Part shown: in pieces, positions 33,622-42,217 of the stretch
How positions within the stretch are numbered: position 1 is the stretch's first letter
How the letters are laid out: each line of letters opens with the position of its first letter
From: a virus
Strand: one strand, 5' to 3'
Virus record (IMG/VR): IMGVR_UViG_3300027733_000062
Coordinates: 1-60,139 of that record
Length of the DNA stretch: 60,139 nucleotides
Made by a program: the position numbers and the translations under genes
The notes under the pieces: generated by a model
The model's input: only the letters and a program-made list of their open reading frames with translations
The model's database searches: none
What the model was told of the DNA's origin: nothing

Positions 33622-36152
33622 CCGAAAAAGTCCTCTAGTGAAGAAGATTTCTCAGTAGTCCAACCCATACAATCTAAAATCACTTTGATTGGTTCTAAGA
33701 AAGCTTTGTTGAATTGCATATCGTAATCAATGAACTCATGGATGCCGAACTCTTTTGGCAACCGAACTGGATACGATATGACCATATCTTTAAATGGATT
33801 TGGTTGTTTTAAATAAGTAAACTTCAACTTCTCGCCATTTTGAATCAATGGGTATTGTTTAGTTAAACCTAATTGTTGCAGGTAATGATTATATAGGATA
33901 GCACCTTTGACATGAATCGGTGTGCCTTTTTTATACATGGTAACTCTATCAGAATATTCTTTCAGACCATTTAGACCACGAGGGAAACTAATTTCTTCTG
34001 GCGGTAATGAGTTGAACTCAGCCTTGAACTCAGCAATAAAGTTGTGAATATCATCTTCTGTGCCTTGCAACATAATCTTAATTGATTCTTTCATCTTCTG
34101 CCGAATAGCACTCGGTGTAGATGACTTGACCATTTCAAGACCCATCACTTTCATTTGTGGTTGTTTATACTGCACACCTTCGTTGTTATACACATTAAGA
34201 ATGTATCGTTTCTTGGCAGTCCAAATACCTTTGTCAGAAAGACCTTCACGCTTCATTACCATCTTCTGAGCATAGGCATGAACATATTGTGCCAACTCAT
34301 CATACGATTCATCGATGAATGGTTGAAGCTTTTCTTCACAGATTTTATCCATGAGTGAGATTACTTTTTGTTTGTCTGATTGGTCTTTAATAAACTTATC
34401 AACCAACTCACCCATACGGAGATAAATCGAATCTGTATCAGAAGCAATAACATAGTCTTTGCCTGTTGTATTCAGAATCTTATTCATCCAAGAATTAATC
34501 TTTGCTTCAATCCAACGAATAGATAATTGACCAGCAGTAGTAACTGCAAGTGCCTGTCGCAGGTCATAGAAACGGAAGTATTGTGAACCAAGAGCGCCGT
34601 AAGCGGAGTTTAGAGAAACTTTCTTTGCTAGTTGTAGATTGTCATAACGAGAAACAAGGTTCTTAATCTCTTTGCGTTTAATTGGGTCAGATTCATTTTC
34701 ATAGTCTTGTTTGGCCTTCAACATCAACTTCTTAAACTTACTTCGGTCAATATACATATCTTCCAACATTTGAGGGAAGAAGCCTTTCTTATCTGTTCGG
34801 AAGAATTGGCCATTAGGTGTGATAGTTGCACCTTGCAGATTAGATAAGTCAACACCTCTATCTAGCATCTTCTCAACAGAAACACCTTTCATAATAATGT
34901 TACGCATTTCATCGGTGTAATCTTCTGTTTGAACCAATGTTTCAGGTGAAATATTGTATTGCATCATCAAATGCGGATACAGACTGTTTAAGTCAAACGA
35001 AGCAACCCATTTATGTTGGCCAACTTGTGGGTCTTTAACATAGGCGCCTTCGAATGCCGATGTTTTGTTCTGCACAACTTTAGGTGGAACAACAATGCCT
35101 TTCTCTAACAGATAAGCATATGTCATTGAATCCCACATACGAGTTTGTGCAAAGATATCTTCAAAGTTGGTCTTTGTATCAAATGCCAAAGTCAAACCAA
35201 GTTCGATTAGTTTTAACTTTTCTTCCATTCGCACAATGAGGTCAACGTCTTTGATGTTATACTCAATAAACTTTTGGAAGTTTTCACGGTACAATGCGTG
35301 TAAGTTATCAAACTCATCATACGATAATTTACTGTCACCGAGTTCCACATTGGCGATGTTATCTAGTTTATATGATTCTTGTGATTTGCCACCTGGCGCA
35401 TACCATCTGTATAGTTCGATGTAGTCTAGTGATGATACACCGACCATATCATATGCAATCAACTCACGGTTGTTTACAACAGCCTTGCGTTCACCAATCA
35501 TATTCCATGGAGATAACTTCTTAGTTTCTTCTTCGCCAAGAATTCTACGAAAACGATTTACAAGATATGGTATATCAAAGAACTTTGTATTCCAACCAGA
35601 CAACACATCAGGATAATTTTCTTGCCAGAAGGCCAAGAATCTTTTACACAATTCTGTTTCATCAGAACACTTGATGTATGTTTCATCACCTTGAACAACA
35701 TAGTCACCACAACCAAATACAGTTGTTGCACCTTTTAAAAAGGTGACACAGATTGCGGTGATTGGTTCGTTTGCTTGATATGGGTCAGGAAAACCATTCT
35801 CTGAACCAACTTCGATATCACAAATGGCAACAGAGATATCATCCATGTTCCAGTCAACCATGCCTTTGTTCTCATCAGCGATGAAGGCATATTCATAACG
35901 AGTTTGACCATAGATTTTGAAATTGGATACTTCTTCATATCTCTTAACGAAATCACGAGCCTCACGGATGTTTTCGAACTTCATTGGTTCAAGATATTCA
36001 CCTTCAAGCGATTTGAATTGAGTTGGTTTCTTTGAAGGCAAAAACAAAGTAGGCGAGTAACCGATTTTCAGTTTAACTCGCCTGCCGTTCTTAATACCAC
36101 GATAGAGAATGTTGTTGCCTACTGAGGCAACATTAGTGTAGTAATTAGTCAT
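33618..36152 (-). CDS. gp43: Family B DNA polymerase (T4 gp43 type)
   Basis: An 844-residue family B polymerase with 3'-5' exonuclease. Exo I is ICDIEVGSENGFP, Exo II is LSGWNTKFFDIPYL and motif A is FDLNSLYPHLMMQYN. Motif B is KKVSLNSAYGALGS and motif C is ASDTDSIYLRMG. The C-terminus ends SLEDFFG, fitting a clamp-binding peptide for gp45. The ATG is 7 nt after a perfect extended -10 (TGATATAAT) and has no Shine-Dalgarno, so the mRNA is probably leaderless. Confidence 0.96.
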   Translation of the reverse strand: MTNYYTNVASVGNNILYRGIKNGRRVKLKIGYSPTLFLPSKKPTQFKSLEGEYLEPMKFENIREARDFVKRYEEVSNFKIYGQTRYEYAFIADENKGMVDWNMDDISVAICDIEVGSENGFPDPYQANEPITAICVTFLKGATTVFGCGDYVVQGDETYIKCSDETELCKRFLAFWQENYPDVLSGWNTKFFDIPYLVNRFRRILGEEETKKLSPWNMIGERKAVVNNRELIAYDMVGVSSLDYIELYRWYAPGGKSQESYKLDNIANVELGDSKLSYDEFDNLHALYRENFQKFIEYNIKDVDLIVRMEEKLKLIELGLTLAFDTKTNFEDIFAQTRMWDSMTYAYLLEKGIVVPPKVVQNKTSAFEGAYVKDPQVGQHKWVASFDLNSLYPHLMMQYNISPETLVQTEDYTDEMRNIIMKGVSVEKMLDRGVDLSNLQGATITPNGQFFRTDKKGFFPQMLEDMYIDRSKFKKLMLKAKQDYENESDPIKRKEIKNLVSRYDNLQLAKKVSLNSAYGALGSQYFRFYDLRQALAVTTAGQLSIRWIEAKINSWMNKILNTTGKDYVIASDTDSIYLRMGELVDKFIKDQSDKQKVISLMDKICEEKLQPFIDESYDELAQYVHAYAQKMVMKREGLSDKGIWTAKKRYILNVYNNEGVQYKQPQMKVMGLEMVKSSTPSAIRQKMKESIKIMLQGTEDDIHNFIAEFKAEFNSLPPEEISFPRGLNGLKEYSDRVTMYKKGTPIHVKGAILYNHYLQQLGLTKQYPLIQNGEKLKFTYLKQPNPFKDMVISYPVRLPKEFGIHEFIDYDMQFNKAFLEPIKVILDCMGWTTEKSSSLEDFFG

Positions 36153-36158
36153 TCATAC

Positions 36159-36167
36159 ATTATATCA
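36159..36167 (-). promoter_or_regulatory. Extended -10 promoter of the DNA polymerase operon
   Basis: TGATATAAT on the minus strand is a perfect TGn plus TATAAT extended -10. No good -35 is seen at 17 nt; TTGCCT lies 20 nt away. The hexamer ends at 36159, so +1 falls exactly on the A of the polymerase ATG (36152). Confidence 0.6.
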
Positions 36168-36476
36168 GATTTTAGGAATGGCTGAGGCAATTTGAATACC
36201 ACTACCGAAAATTTGATTGTATTGATTCTCTAATTCTCTTACAGGTGTTGAAATAATTAAAATGTCAGAACTATGGATTTTGAATCCTGTTTTGAATTCG
36301 TCCGCATATTCTAAGAATGGTGAAAACGCAACACTACCTGGATCCGTTGCTGACCGAGGTGGCACAGATACAACTTGTACCGGTTGTTTTACCATAATAT
36401 TAGAATCTACTGGTGATTCTGTAACATCACCCATAATGGTGTGGTTAGTCTTGAAGGTCACTAGTTTTATCGGCAT
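36165..36476 (-). CDS. Sm-like small phage protein, copy A
   Basis: A 103-residue protein (MPIKLVTFKTNHTIMGDVTE). Its order of short beta strands, a TxxTIMGDV turn, then a KQPVQVVSVPP strand and late DILIISTPVRELENQYNQ, resembles the protein at 55448. That protein has a clearer SGEDVIADY motif. I read both as small Sm/LSm-like barrels. The start lies inside the previous small gene. The polymerase promoter lies in its last codons. Confidence 0.62.
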   Translation of the reverse strand: MPIKLVTFKTNHTIMGDVTESPVDSNIMVKQPVQVVSVPPRSATDPGSVAFSPFLEYADEFKTGFKIHSSDILIISTPVRELENQYNQIFGSGIQIASAIPKI

Positions 36477-36603
36477 AATGTTTAATTTCTAAAATTGAAT
36501 TAATTGGTTGGTTATTGGCAAATTCAGTAGCTTCTTTGAGCTCGGGAAACTCCCTAGCAGCAACAGCTGAACTACCATTGAGGTAAAAAAATACTCTATA
36601 CAT
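36445..36603 (-). CDS. Small 52-residue protein
   Basis: A short frame encoding MYRVFFYLNGSSAVAAREFP and then ELKEATEFANNQPINSILEI with a polar end. It begins 8 nt inside the previous gene and overlaps the next by 32 nt, fitting this compressed operon. The pattern of a beta strand, a helix and a beta strand looks protein-like. No function recognised. No start upstream is better placed. Confidence 0.6.
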   Translation of the reverse strand: MYRVFFYLNGSSAVAAREFPELKEATEFANNQPINSILEIKHYADKTSDLQD

Positions 36604-36820
36604 TTACTTTCTCACTTGGATGAAATACTGCTAGTGTTACCCAGCGTTTTGGAAATAACATCTCACGACCACGATAGTCGTTCATGTCAGCGGTTGGGTC
36701 TTGAATAAAACCAACAAGCTCAACCATATTGTCGAACTCACGGAGAAACAAGTCATACTTGTCTGCACGGGGCAATTTGTTGTCAATTGCCAATTTCTTC
36801 GCTACCTCACGAATATTCAT
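36596..36820 (-). CDS. Small conserved-type phage protein
   Basis: A 74-residue protein (MNIREVAKKLAIDNKLPRAD). FDNMVELVGFIQDPTADMND and REMLFPKRWVTLAVFHP follow. It starts in an ATGA overlap with the cytidylyltransferase-like gene. No known function. It is part of the nucleotide-metabolism operon. Confidence 0.68.
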   Translation of the reverse strand: MNIREVAKKLAIDNKLPRADKYDLFLREFDNMVELVGFIQDPTADMNDYRGREMLFPKRWVTLAVFHPSEKVNV

Positions 36821-37278
36821 TTTGTTACCTTACTTAATTCAGATTGATAAGTTCTTTGTCTTAACTCGGAAGAACTAAACCGATGAGTGCGAGAGTTGTA
36901 GTATGTTTTAATACCACGACTATCACAGATATCACGACCTGTCAAATGCCTTTCTTTATATTCTTCACCACATATACGCATAGTAATAGGCAAGAACATA
37001 AGCAAATCTTCTAGGTCTTTTTCTGTATCATAGACAATGATTTCATCTACGAATTTTACAGCTGTTAATTGAACATAGCGTTCAACAATGGATTGGACTG
37101 GTTTGTTTTTGACTTCTGGTCGGTCAATTGTTGGGTCTGTTTGTATACCAACAATTAAATAATCCACTAATTGCTTACACTCTGCAAGCATAAGAATATG
37201 CCCAGCGTGTAACAAGTCAAAAGTCGAACAAGTAAATCCTATTGGACGACCAACCATTTCATCAGGTAATACTAACAT
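36817..37278 (-). CDS. Cytidylyltransferase-like nucleotidyltransferase
   Basis: A 153-residue HxGH-type nucleotidyltransferase. CSTFDLLHAGHILML has HAGH at 24-27, and RTHRFSSSELRQR is the ISSTxxR-like motif. It is close to glycerol-3-phosphate cytidylyltransferase (TagD) and RfaE C-terminal domains. It could make a CDP-alcohol or a sugar-nucleotide. It lies beside dCMP deaminase, so a link to pyrimidine nucleotides is possible. Confidence 0.84.
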   Translation of the reverse strand: MLVLPDEMVGRPIGFTCSTFDLLHAGHILMLAECKQLVDYLIVGIQTDPTIDRPEVKNKPVQSIVERYVQLTAVKFVDEIIVYDTEKDLEDLLMFLPITMRICGEEYKERHLTGRDICDSRGIKTYYNSRTHRFSSSELRQRTYQSELSKVTK

Positions 37279-37280
37279 AA

Positions 37281-37400
37281 TTACTGTCCTATTTTCAATC
37301 GTTCTATCAATGCTTCAATCTCAGCTCTTAGCTGAGTATTTGTATAAGGTAATCTAACCTTAATCCTGTTTAGGAACCGAATCAGTTCCTTGTTGTCCAT
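37281..37400 (-). CDS. Candidate 39-residue small protein
   Basis: A short frame that fills the gap between two genes. It encodes MDNKELIRFLNRIKVRLPYT and a helical end NTQLRAEIEALIERLKIGQ. It overlaps the AbrB-like gene by 41 nt and ends two bases before the next ATG. The helical, amphipathic product and lack of other use of this gap support it. The RBS is weak. Confidence 0.5.
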   Translation of the reverse strand: MDNKELIRFLNRIKVRLPYTNTQLRAEIEALIERLKIGQ

Positions 37401-37575
37401 GTTTATCTGTATCATTTATACTTATGTTCTTAATAAAGACTTTTTCATCTTTTAGTTCATATCTTAAAACATCGCCTACTTTCCAACCCATTTCTTCCAT
37501 AAGGTCATCAGGCAATTCGATGATAGCATCACCATTCTCACAAATCTCCAAAACTTTGCTTGTATGGGTTTTCAT
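37360..37575 (-). CDS. AbrB/MazE-like (SpoVT-AbrB) DNA-binding protein
   Basis: A 71-residue protein. GDAIIELPDDLMEEMGWKVG followed by DVLRYELKDEKVFIKNI is the swapped-hairpin AbrB fold signature. These occur widely in marine T4-like phages and are probable transcription regulators. It starts in an ATGA overlap with dCMP deaminase. Confidence 0.84.
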   Translation of the reverse strand: MKTHTSKVLEICENGDAIIELPDDLMEEMGWKVGDVLRYELKDEKVFIKNISINDTDKHGQQGTDSVPKQD

Positions 37576-38033
37576 ATCTGTTCTACTTCAATGTTACATT
37601 CTTTTAAAAAATCCACACCAGAATTATCTCGGTATGAATTGCGATAATATACACTATTGATGCCAGCTTGATACATCAACTTAGCACAATCAAGGCAAGG
37701 TGCGTGAGTTACAAACAACGAGGCACCTTCACTAGAATTGGTACTACGAGCAATCTTTGCTAAAGAGTTACTTTCAGCATGAAGCACTTCTGGCCTTGTT
37801 ACTAATGAATAGGTAGAGCCATCTTCATCTAAGTATTGCCATTTAGGATCAATATTGATGTAAGACCTTTTCTCACAATCATTATCCCAACCACTTGGCA
37901 TACCATTGTAACCAATACCAATGATTGTATTATCTTTTACAACAACACAACCAACTTGTAATCTTTTTGCAGAGGACAGCTGAGAGTAAACCTCAGCCGC
38001 CTTCATATGAGCATTAAGAAACTTTGGCTTCAT
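37572..38033 (-). CDS. dCMP deaminase
   Basis: A 153-residue zinc-dependent deaminase. The Zn site is H85-A-E87 (VLHAESN) and C113 and C116 (HAPCLDCAK). GYNGMPSGWDNDCE is typical of T4 Cd-type enzymes. It makes dUMP from dCMP for dTTP synthesis. It is coupled to the AbrB-like gene. Confidence 0.93.
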   Translation of the reverse strand: MKPKFLNAHMKAAEVYSQLSSAKRLQVGCVVVKDNTIIGIGYNGMPSGWDNDCEKRSYINIDPKWQYLDEDGSTYSLVTRPEVLHAESNSLAKIARSTNSSEGASLFVTHAPCLDCAKLMYQAGINSVYYRNSYRDNSGVDFLKECNIEVEQI

Positions 38034-38193
38034 TCTTATTGGTTTTAATCTTTGCTAACTTAGCTTTGATTTCGGCTACTTCAGCATCAATCATCATACG
38101 CCTGTATTGGTTTCTATCGTCAGCATTGACCATAGTTGCCATTCTGCGTTTAGTTGTTTTGCTCAACTTAAAAGTTCCGTTTGTTTTTACCAT
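38014..38193 (-). CDS. Small basic phage protein
   Basis: A 59-residue basic helical protein (MVKTNGTFKLSKTTKRRMAT). I chose ATG 38193 because it overlaps the upstream stop as TAATG and has GGGAG 5 nt before it. A late coil AEVAEIKAKLAKIKTNKNEA follows. Function unknown. Confidence 0.7.
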   Translation of the reverse strand: MVKTNGTFKLSKTTKRRMATMVNADDRNQYRRMMIDAEVAEIKAKLAKIKTNKNEAKVS

Positions 38194-39143
38194 TATATCT
38201 CCCAATACTTCAGTTTAAAATTATCAGCAATCGTTTCGTAGTCAGCATAACCACGAGGGTTGCAAACTACTCTGGTACTGCCAACCATGTAATCAAATTC
38301 TTCATGTGTATGTCCATGAGTCCAGAGTTTAATCTGTGGCCTATCTAAAATAAAGTCCATCAAATCTGAATGATATGCACCATTCATCAAAGTATCATGT
38401 GCATATTTTGGATGCACACTAAAAGGACTTGGTGTATGATGGCCAACCACAACAAACTTCCTGCTATGTTGACCCTCTGTTACAGTTTTAATGTAATCTA
38501 ACATCTTACGATGGTCTACAACCGCATCTTCAGGACAAAAACGAGAAGGGCTTTCTTTGTGTTTGAAACCAATTTGCTTATGAAAACCTTTTTCATCTTG
38601 TGTGTATTTTGGTCCGTTTTTACCATCTTCTGTGTATAACGGATTTTCTTCGTAGATTGGAACTTTGCGAGATACCATACGATTAGAATTATCTACACAA
38701 CGGAAGTCATTCATTCTTTGTTGAACATGGAACAATGTCAAAGGATCTTCCTTATTCATATCAGTCCACAATGTACCACCAATGAATGTAACTTCATCGT
38801 GTAATGTCCACACTTCTTTATCCAAGATTTGCAAGTTAGGCAAATACTTTAACATTTTCTTCAAATGAGAAATTGTATATTTAAAATCGTAATGATAATG
38901 CTCGTGGTTACCAGCAATATAAATTACATGAGGAAAGTTGTTGCAACAATTATAAAAGAAATCATGGATACGGCGGCTCTTTTCCGAACCTCTACTATCT
39001 TTCAAGTCAGGACTATCCACTTCTAATAAATCTTTAGCAACGCAAATGTCACCTGAAAGAATAAGAACATCCGCACCTTCATCATTAGTGAGGGCAATAG
39101 TTTTAAATTCAAGGTGAAGGTCGGAACAAACAGCTATTTTCAT
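38193..39143 (-). CDS. Metallophosphoesterase
   Basis: A 316-residue calcineurin-like phosphoesterase. DLHLE near residue 8 is the DxH motif, ILSGDICVA the GDxx motif, YIAGNHEHYHY the GNHE motif and LWTHGHTHEEFDY the GHTH motif. VVGHHTPSPFSV holds another metal histidine. Substrate unknown. I chose ATG 39143 (MKIAVCSDLHLEF). It has no RBS and lies 3 nt from the predicted transcript start. Confidence 0.88.
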   Translation of the reverse strand: MKIAVCSDLHLEFKTIALTNDEGADVLILSGDICVAKDLLEVDSPDLKDSRGSEKSRRIHDFFYNCCNNFPHVIYIAGNHEHYHYDFKYTISHLKKMLKYLPNLQILDKEVWTLHDEVTFIGGTLWTDMNKEDPLTLFHVQQRMNDFRCVDNSNRMVSRKVPIYEENPLYTEDGKNGPKYTQDEKGFHKQIGFKHKESPSRFCPEDAVVDHRKMLDYIKTVTEGQHSRKFVVVGHHTPSPFSVHPKYAHDTLMNGAYHSDLMDFILDRPQIKLWTHGHTHEEFDYMVGSTRVVCNPRGYADYETIADNFKLKYWEI

Positions 39144-39152
39144 AATACAACC

Positions 39153-39161
39153 ATTATAACA
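39153..39161 (-). promoter_or_regulatory. Extended -10 promoter TGTTATAAT with GGTTGT downstream
   Basis: TGT then TATAAT (39153-39158) on the minus strand, followed by GGTTGTATTATG. +1 is predicted at 39146, giving a 3-nt leader ATT before the ATG. No good -35. It shares TATAATGGTTGT with the promoters at 46595 and 49055. Confidence 0.62.
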
Positions 39162-39171
39162 TAGGGAGTGG

Positions 39172-39187
39172 CAAAATGTGGCAATCA
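39172..39187 (-). terminator. Weak hairpin, possible terminator after regA
   Basis: On the minus strand GTGGCA, a TGAT loop and TGCCAC, followed by ATTTTG. The 6-bp perfect stem lies about 105 nt after the regA stop and just before the next promoter. The U tract is short, so termination may be weak. Confidence 0.35.
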
Positions 39188-39188
39188 T

Positions 39189-39290
39189 GCCACAATGTTA
39201 CCGTGATTTGCTGGTTACGGGATCCAGCGATTTCGTAACGTCAAGTCCGCTTTAAAACGCTTCGTACCATAAGTCGGTCCTAAGGTGAAG
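39189..39290 (-). other. Non-coding gap after regA with alternative hairpins
   Basis: This 102-nt gap has no ORF. On the minus strand GTTACG pairs with CGTAAC across 14 nt, and GCTGG pairs with CCAGC across 9 nt. The two stems interlock and share a base, so they are alternatives. It could be a regulatory 3' region of the regA transcript or simply spacer. Confidence 0.3.
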
Positions 39291-39698
39291 TCAATACAAT
39301 GAATCTGGCTTCTTACCAATATTATATTTGGTTACTAATTCCCATTCATGTTTCTCTTTGAATGATATAATTTTAATCTGGTGTAATGGTGCAATATTGT
39401 CAATCATAATCTGTGGATTAATAATTGTAATTAAACCCCATTCTTCCAGTAACTTAGCAATTGCATTTCGTCTTTGAATATCATTCTCTGATATATTGGC
39501 CGGTTTGCCGTCAAGAGCAAACAGTTCCTTAAAATGCACGATATAATAATGGCCTTGCTTATGTAAAATATGGCAAGACTGGTATAGAATTCGTTCCTTG
39601 CGTGATGACACACCGATCCGTGTTAGTGTTTCACGAACCTTCAAAAAATCATCCTGCTCGTTGAGAGTTACTTCAACGAACTTGCTTAAATCTACCAT
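39291..39698 (-). CDS. regA: RegA translational repressor
   Basis: A 135-residue RegA homologue. VEVTLNEQDDFLKVRETLTR, then GVSSRKERILYQSCHILHKQ and NDIQRRNAIAKLLEEWGLI align with the T4 protein I know. RegA binds start regions of early mRNAs to repress them. It follows gp62 as in T4. With some targets here possibly leaderless, its target choice may differ. Confidence 0.92.
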   Translation of the reverse strand: MVDLSKFVEVTLNEQDDFLKVRETLTRIGVSSRKERILYQSCHILHKQGHYYIVHFKELFALDGKPANISENDIQRRNAIAKLLEEWGLITIINPQIMIDNIAPLHQIKIISFKEKHEWELVTKYNIGKKPDSLY

Positions 39699-39703
39699 GA
39701 TGT

Positions 39704-40081
39704 TTATCCACCCGTTTCGGTTTTTTCTTTTAGTTGTTGGATTTGTTCATCACTAAGTAGGCGTAGAGCTTCACGAGCTTTAGAATCTGACAGTCCATAG
39801 ACCATCTTCACACATTCTATATCTTCACTTTTCTCAGACTTAACCCACTTTGCGAAAGGTCGTTTTGCAGACCTTACGGTATTTAGTAAAAAGTCGTTTT
39901 GAAGCTTCTTGTCGAGAAAGTGCCTTTGATTCATCTCATTGGCGTAGATTATACAGTCTTTATGGTAAGACAGAGACCGATTAGTCATAAATGGTACATA
40001 ATCTTTCTCTGTAATTTCATCAACTATAATCTGTTTTTTGTTCTGAAGGATTGCATTTACATAGTCAAATGGATTACTCAT
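39704..40081 (-). CDS. gp62: Clamp loader small subunit gp62
   Basis: A 125-residue protein (MSNPFDYVNAILQNKKQIIV). DYVPFMTNRSLSYHKDCI with MNQRHFLDKKLQNDFLLN is a typical gp62 N-terminal region. It is shorter than T4 gp62 (187). It works with gp44 to load gp45. ATGA overlap with the small membrane protein upstream. Confidence 0.88.
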   Translation of the reverse strand: MSNPFDYVNAILQNKKQIIVDEITEKDYVPFMTNRSLSYHKDCIIYANEMNQRHFLDKKLQNDFLLNTVRSAKRPFAKWVKSEKSEDIECVKMVYGLSDSKAREALRLLSDEQIQQLKEKTETGG

Positions 40082-40362
40082 AACATTCTCACTAAGCCAA
40101 CTGTATCAATAGCAGTAAGTAGCAAGTAATTAATAACCATCCCAAAAGATTTACGAGTGTAAGCAGCCCAACAATACATAGCACAACCAGAAATCCATAC
40201 CGGATAAAGGGCAAGTAGGGGCGGATTCGGAACTGTGAGAGCCATTGTGAGAGAGCATCCGATACTGACAGCCCAAGCCAATAGTTCAATTGTAAAGCGT
40301 AGAGGGTAAGATTTCCAATCATCATGTATCCATTTCAATATATTAAGTGAGATATCGTTCAT
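40078..40362 (-). CDS. Small membrane protein between gp44 and gp62
   Basis: A 94-residue protein with about three hydrophobic segments (FTIELLAWAVSIGCSLTMAL, then LLALYPVWISGCAMYCWAAY, then MVINYLLLTAIDTVGLV). ATGA overlaps tie it to gp44 and gp62. I recall similar membrane proteins in this position in marine T4-like phages. T4 itself has none here. Function unknown. Confidence 0.78.
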   Translation of the reverse strand: MNDISLNILKWIHDDWKSYPLRFTIELLAWAVSIGCSLTMALTVPNPPLLALYPVWISGCAMYCWAAYTRKSFGMVINYLLLTAIDTVGLVRML

Positions 40363-41291
40363 TTGAATTCACAATTTACCATCAACTCTGTTAAACAAGC
40401 AACCGTATTAATTTCTTGGTCAGCAACAAACGCTTGTTTGTATTGATAGTCAGCGAGAATCAAAACGGCCTGTGGTATAGATTGTGGTTTTAAAGCTTCA
40501 TACAAGTTATCATACAACTTGCGGAAAAATGTCGTAGCATCCACATCGTTACTTGCAACCCATTTACGAATTGAACCAAAGTCTTTCTCTCTAATAAACT
40601 TAATGATATCATTGATTGATACATCAACGATTTGTGCCAAAATGCCAGTATCAATCTTACCAAACTGGCTGTATCTTTGCAACTCATTAATCACACGGCG
40701 AAAATCTGGAAAGTGTTTCTTCACCAACTCAACAATTACCTTGTCATCATACTCTACATTTTCACTTTGCAAAACCGATTGAATTCTCTTAAAGAACTGT
40801 GAGGCCATCTGGCTCTTTTCGTTGCTCTTTAGTTGAAAGTCAATAACTGCACATCGACTATGAAGTGGGTCGATGATACGATTCTTAAAGTTACAGGTGA
40901 ATATGAACGAGCAGTTGCTTGCAAATTCTTCAATCGCATTACGCAAAGCAGGTTGTGTTGAGTTTGGGTTTAGATAATCTGCCTCATCAATGATGATGAC
41001 CTTACGACCACCAGCAAGCGACATAGACGAAGCAAAATTTTTGATTTTAACACGGAAGGTATCAATACCAGATTCATCTGAACCATTGATAACCATTACA
41101 TCACATCCAATTTCTTCACACATGGCTTTTGCAACTGTGGTCTTACCAACACCAGCACCACCACTTAGAAGAAGATTTGGAATCTTACCTTGATTAACAT
41201 ACTCCTGAAACGGTGTTTTCAACCGTTCAGGCAGTATGCAATCTTGGATTTTTTTAGGACGATACTTCTCTGTCCACAATAATTGTTCCAT
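40359..41291 (-). CDS. gp44: Clamp loader ATPase gp44
   Basis: A 310-residue AAA+ clamp loader. LLWTEKYRPKKIQDCILP opens the protein, GGAGVGKTTVAKAM is Walker A, KVIIIDEADYLN is Walker B and LHSRCAVIDF contains the SRC motif. I chose ATG 41291, preceded by GAGG 7 nt away. ATGA overlap at its end. Confidence 0.95.
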   Translation of the reverse strand: MEQLLWTEKYRPKKIQDCILPERLKTPFQEYVNQGKIPNLLLSGGAGVGKTTVAKAMCEEIGCDVMVINGSDESGIDTFRVKIKNFASSMSLAGGRKVIIIDEADYLNPNSTQPALRNAIEEFASNCSFIFTCNFKNRIIDPLHSRCAVIDFQLKSNEKSQMASQFFKRIQSVLQSENVEYDDKVIVELVKKHFPDFRRVINELQRYSQFGKIDTGILAQIVDVSINDIIKFIREKDFGSIRKWVASNDVDATTFFRKLYDNLYEALKPQSIPQAVLILADYQYKQAFVADQEINTVACLTELMVNCEFK

Positions 41292-41320
41292 CACAATACC
41301 TCATAATATAATATAAAAAA

Positions 41321-41503
41321 TCAAATTTGAGATTTAATCTCATCAATACGCATTTGTAAAACAGAAGCAGCTGTGTTGAAATGGCCTGTGCCTTCTTCTT
41401 GCGGTTTATAATAGAAGTGCAATAGCTTTGACTTTTCCATTTCTAACACCGCAAGATACTGCTCATCTGTAATATCGAAACTTTGGTAATCAAAGTCTGT
41501 CAT
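41321..41503 (-). CDS. Small protein between the clamp and clamp loader
   Basis: A 60-residue acidic helical protein (MTDFDYQSFDITDEQYLAVL, then MEKSKLLHFYYKPQEEGTGH). It starts one base after the gp45 stop. No family function known. The conserved placement suggests a replication accessory role. Confidence 0.65.
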   Translation of the reverse strand: MTDFDYQSFDITDEQYLAVLEMEKSKLLHFYYKPQEEGTGHFNTAASVLQMRIDEIKSQI

Positions 41504-41504
41504 A

Positions 41505-42188
41505 TTAGGCCTTTGTGAATGTAGAACCAGTTTCAGTAGAAATCCAATATTGTAACTCTACTGTCTTGTGTTTGAAGTTAGAGATACCCTTAGATGAGAT
41601 TTGCACATCATAGGCACCATCAAACAACTTAGCAAGATGCTCTGTCTTAAAGATGAAACGGAACTTATCACCATTACCATCAGCAACTTCAAGTGCATCG
41701 GTGTGAGCAGAACTATCAGATGAATCAAAAGCAAGAACTGTTACTTTAGAACCATCAGATTCAACCGCAATCTGTGGTGAACCAAGAACACCAGACGCCT
41801 TCATAACCCACGCAAAATCTTCAGCAGATAGTGTGAATGATACTTCAGGTGATGGCATGGCCAACTGTTTCTCAGGTGGTGTATTAATCATAGATGGTTC
41901 GCAGAAGCGATACTTGATTTTACTACGACCTTTGTTACCAACAATCTTAACTTCTTTTTCACTAAACTCAAAAGTTGGATTATCACTATGTAAAGAAACC
42001 ACAGACAGGAACTTGTTCAAGTCATAGATGCCAAAGTTGGTTGGAATTTCTTCTTTGATTGTTACTTCAGCAAGAATGTTCTTGCCAGAGGACATGGTCT
42101 TTAGAACCTTGCCTTGTTTGAAAAAGATGCCTTGGTTAATCACACCAAAGTTCTTTAATACCTTAATTGTATCACTTGATAATTGCAT
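41505..42188 (-). CDS. gp45: Sliding clamp gp45
   Basis: A 227-residue processivity clamp. It starts MQLSSDTIKVLKNFGVINQG, matching T4 gp45 MKLSKDTTALLKNF. I chose ATG 42188 rather than 42200 because GGAG lies 6 nt before it and homology starts there. The clamp binds gp43 and, in T4, activates late transcription with gp55. It has its own promoter at 42218. Confidence 0.93.
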   Translation of the reverse strand: MQLSSDTIKVLKNFGVINQGIFFKQGKVLKTMSSGKNILAEVTIKEEIPTNFGIYDLNKFLSVVSLHSDNPTFEFSEKEVKIVGNKGRSKIKYRFCEPSMINTPPEKQLAMPSPEVSFTLSAEDFAWVMKASGVLGSPQIAVESDGSKVTVLAFDSSDSSAHTDALEVADGNGDKFRFIFKTEHLAKLFDGAYDVQISSKGISNFKHKTVELQYWISTETGSTFTKA

Positions 42189-42217
42189 AACATACTCCAT
42201 ATTGTAATTGAAACTTC

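Noticed and set aside
39215-39260. H-type pseudoknot after regA
   Set aside because: The two stems share a base and leave no loop to cross the first stem, so a true pseudoknot is unlikely.
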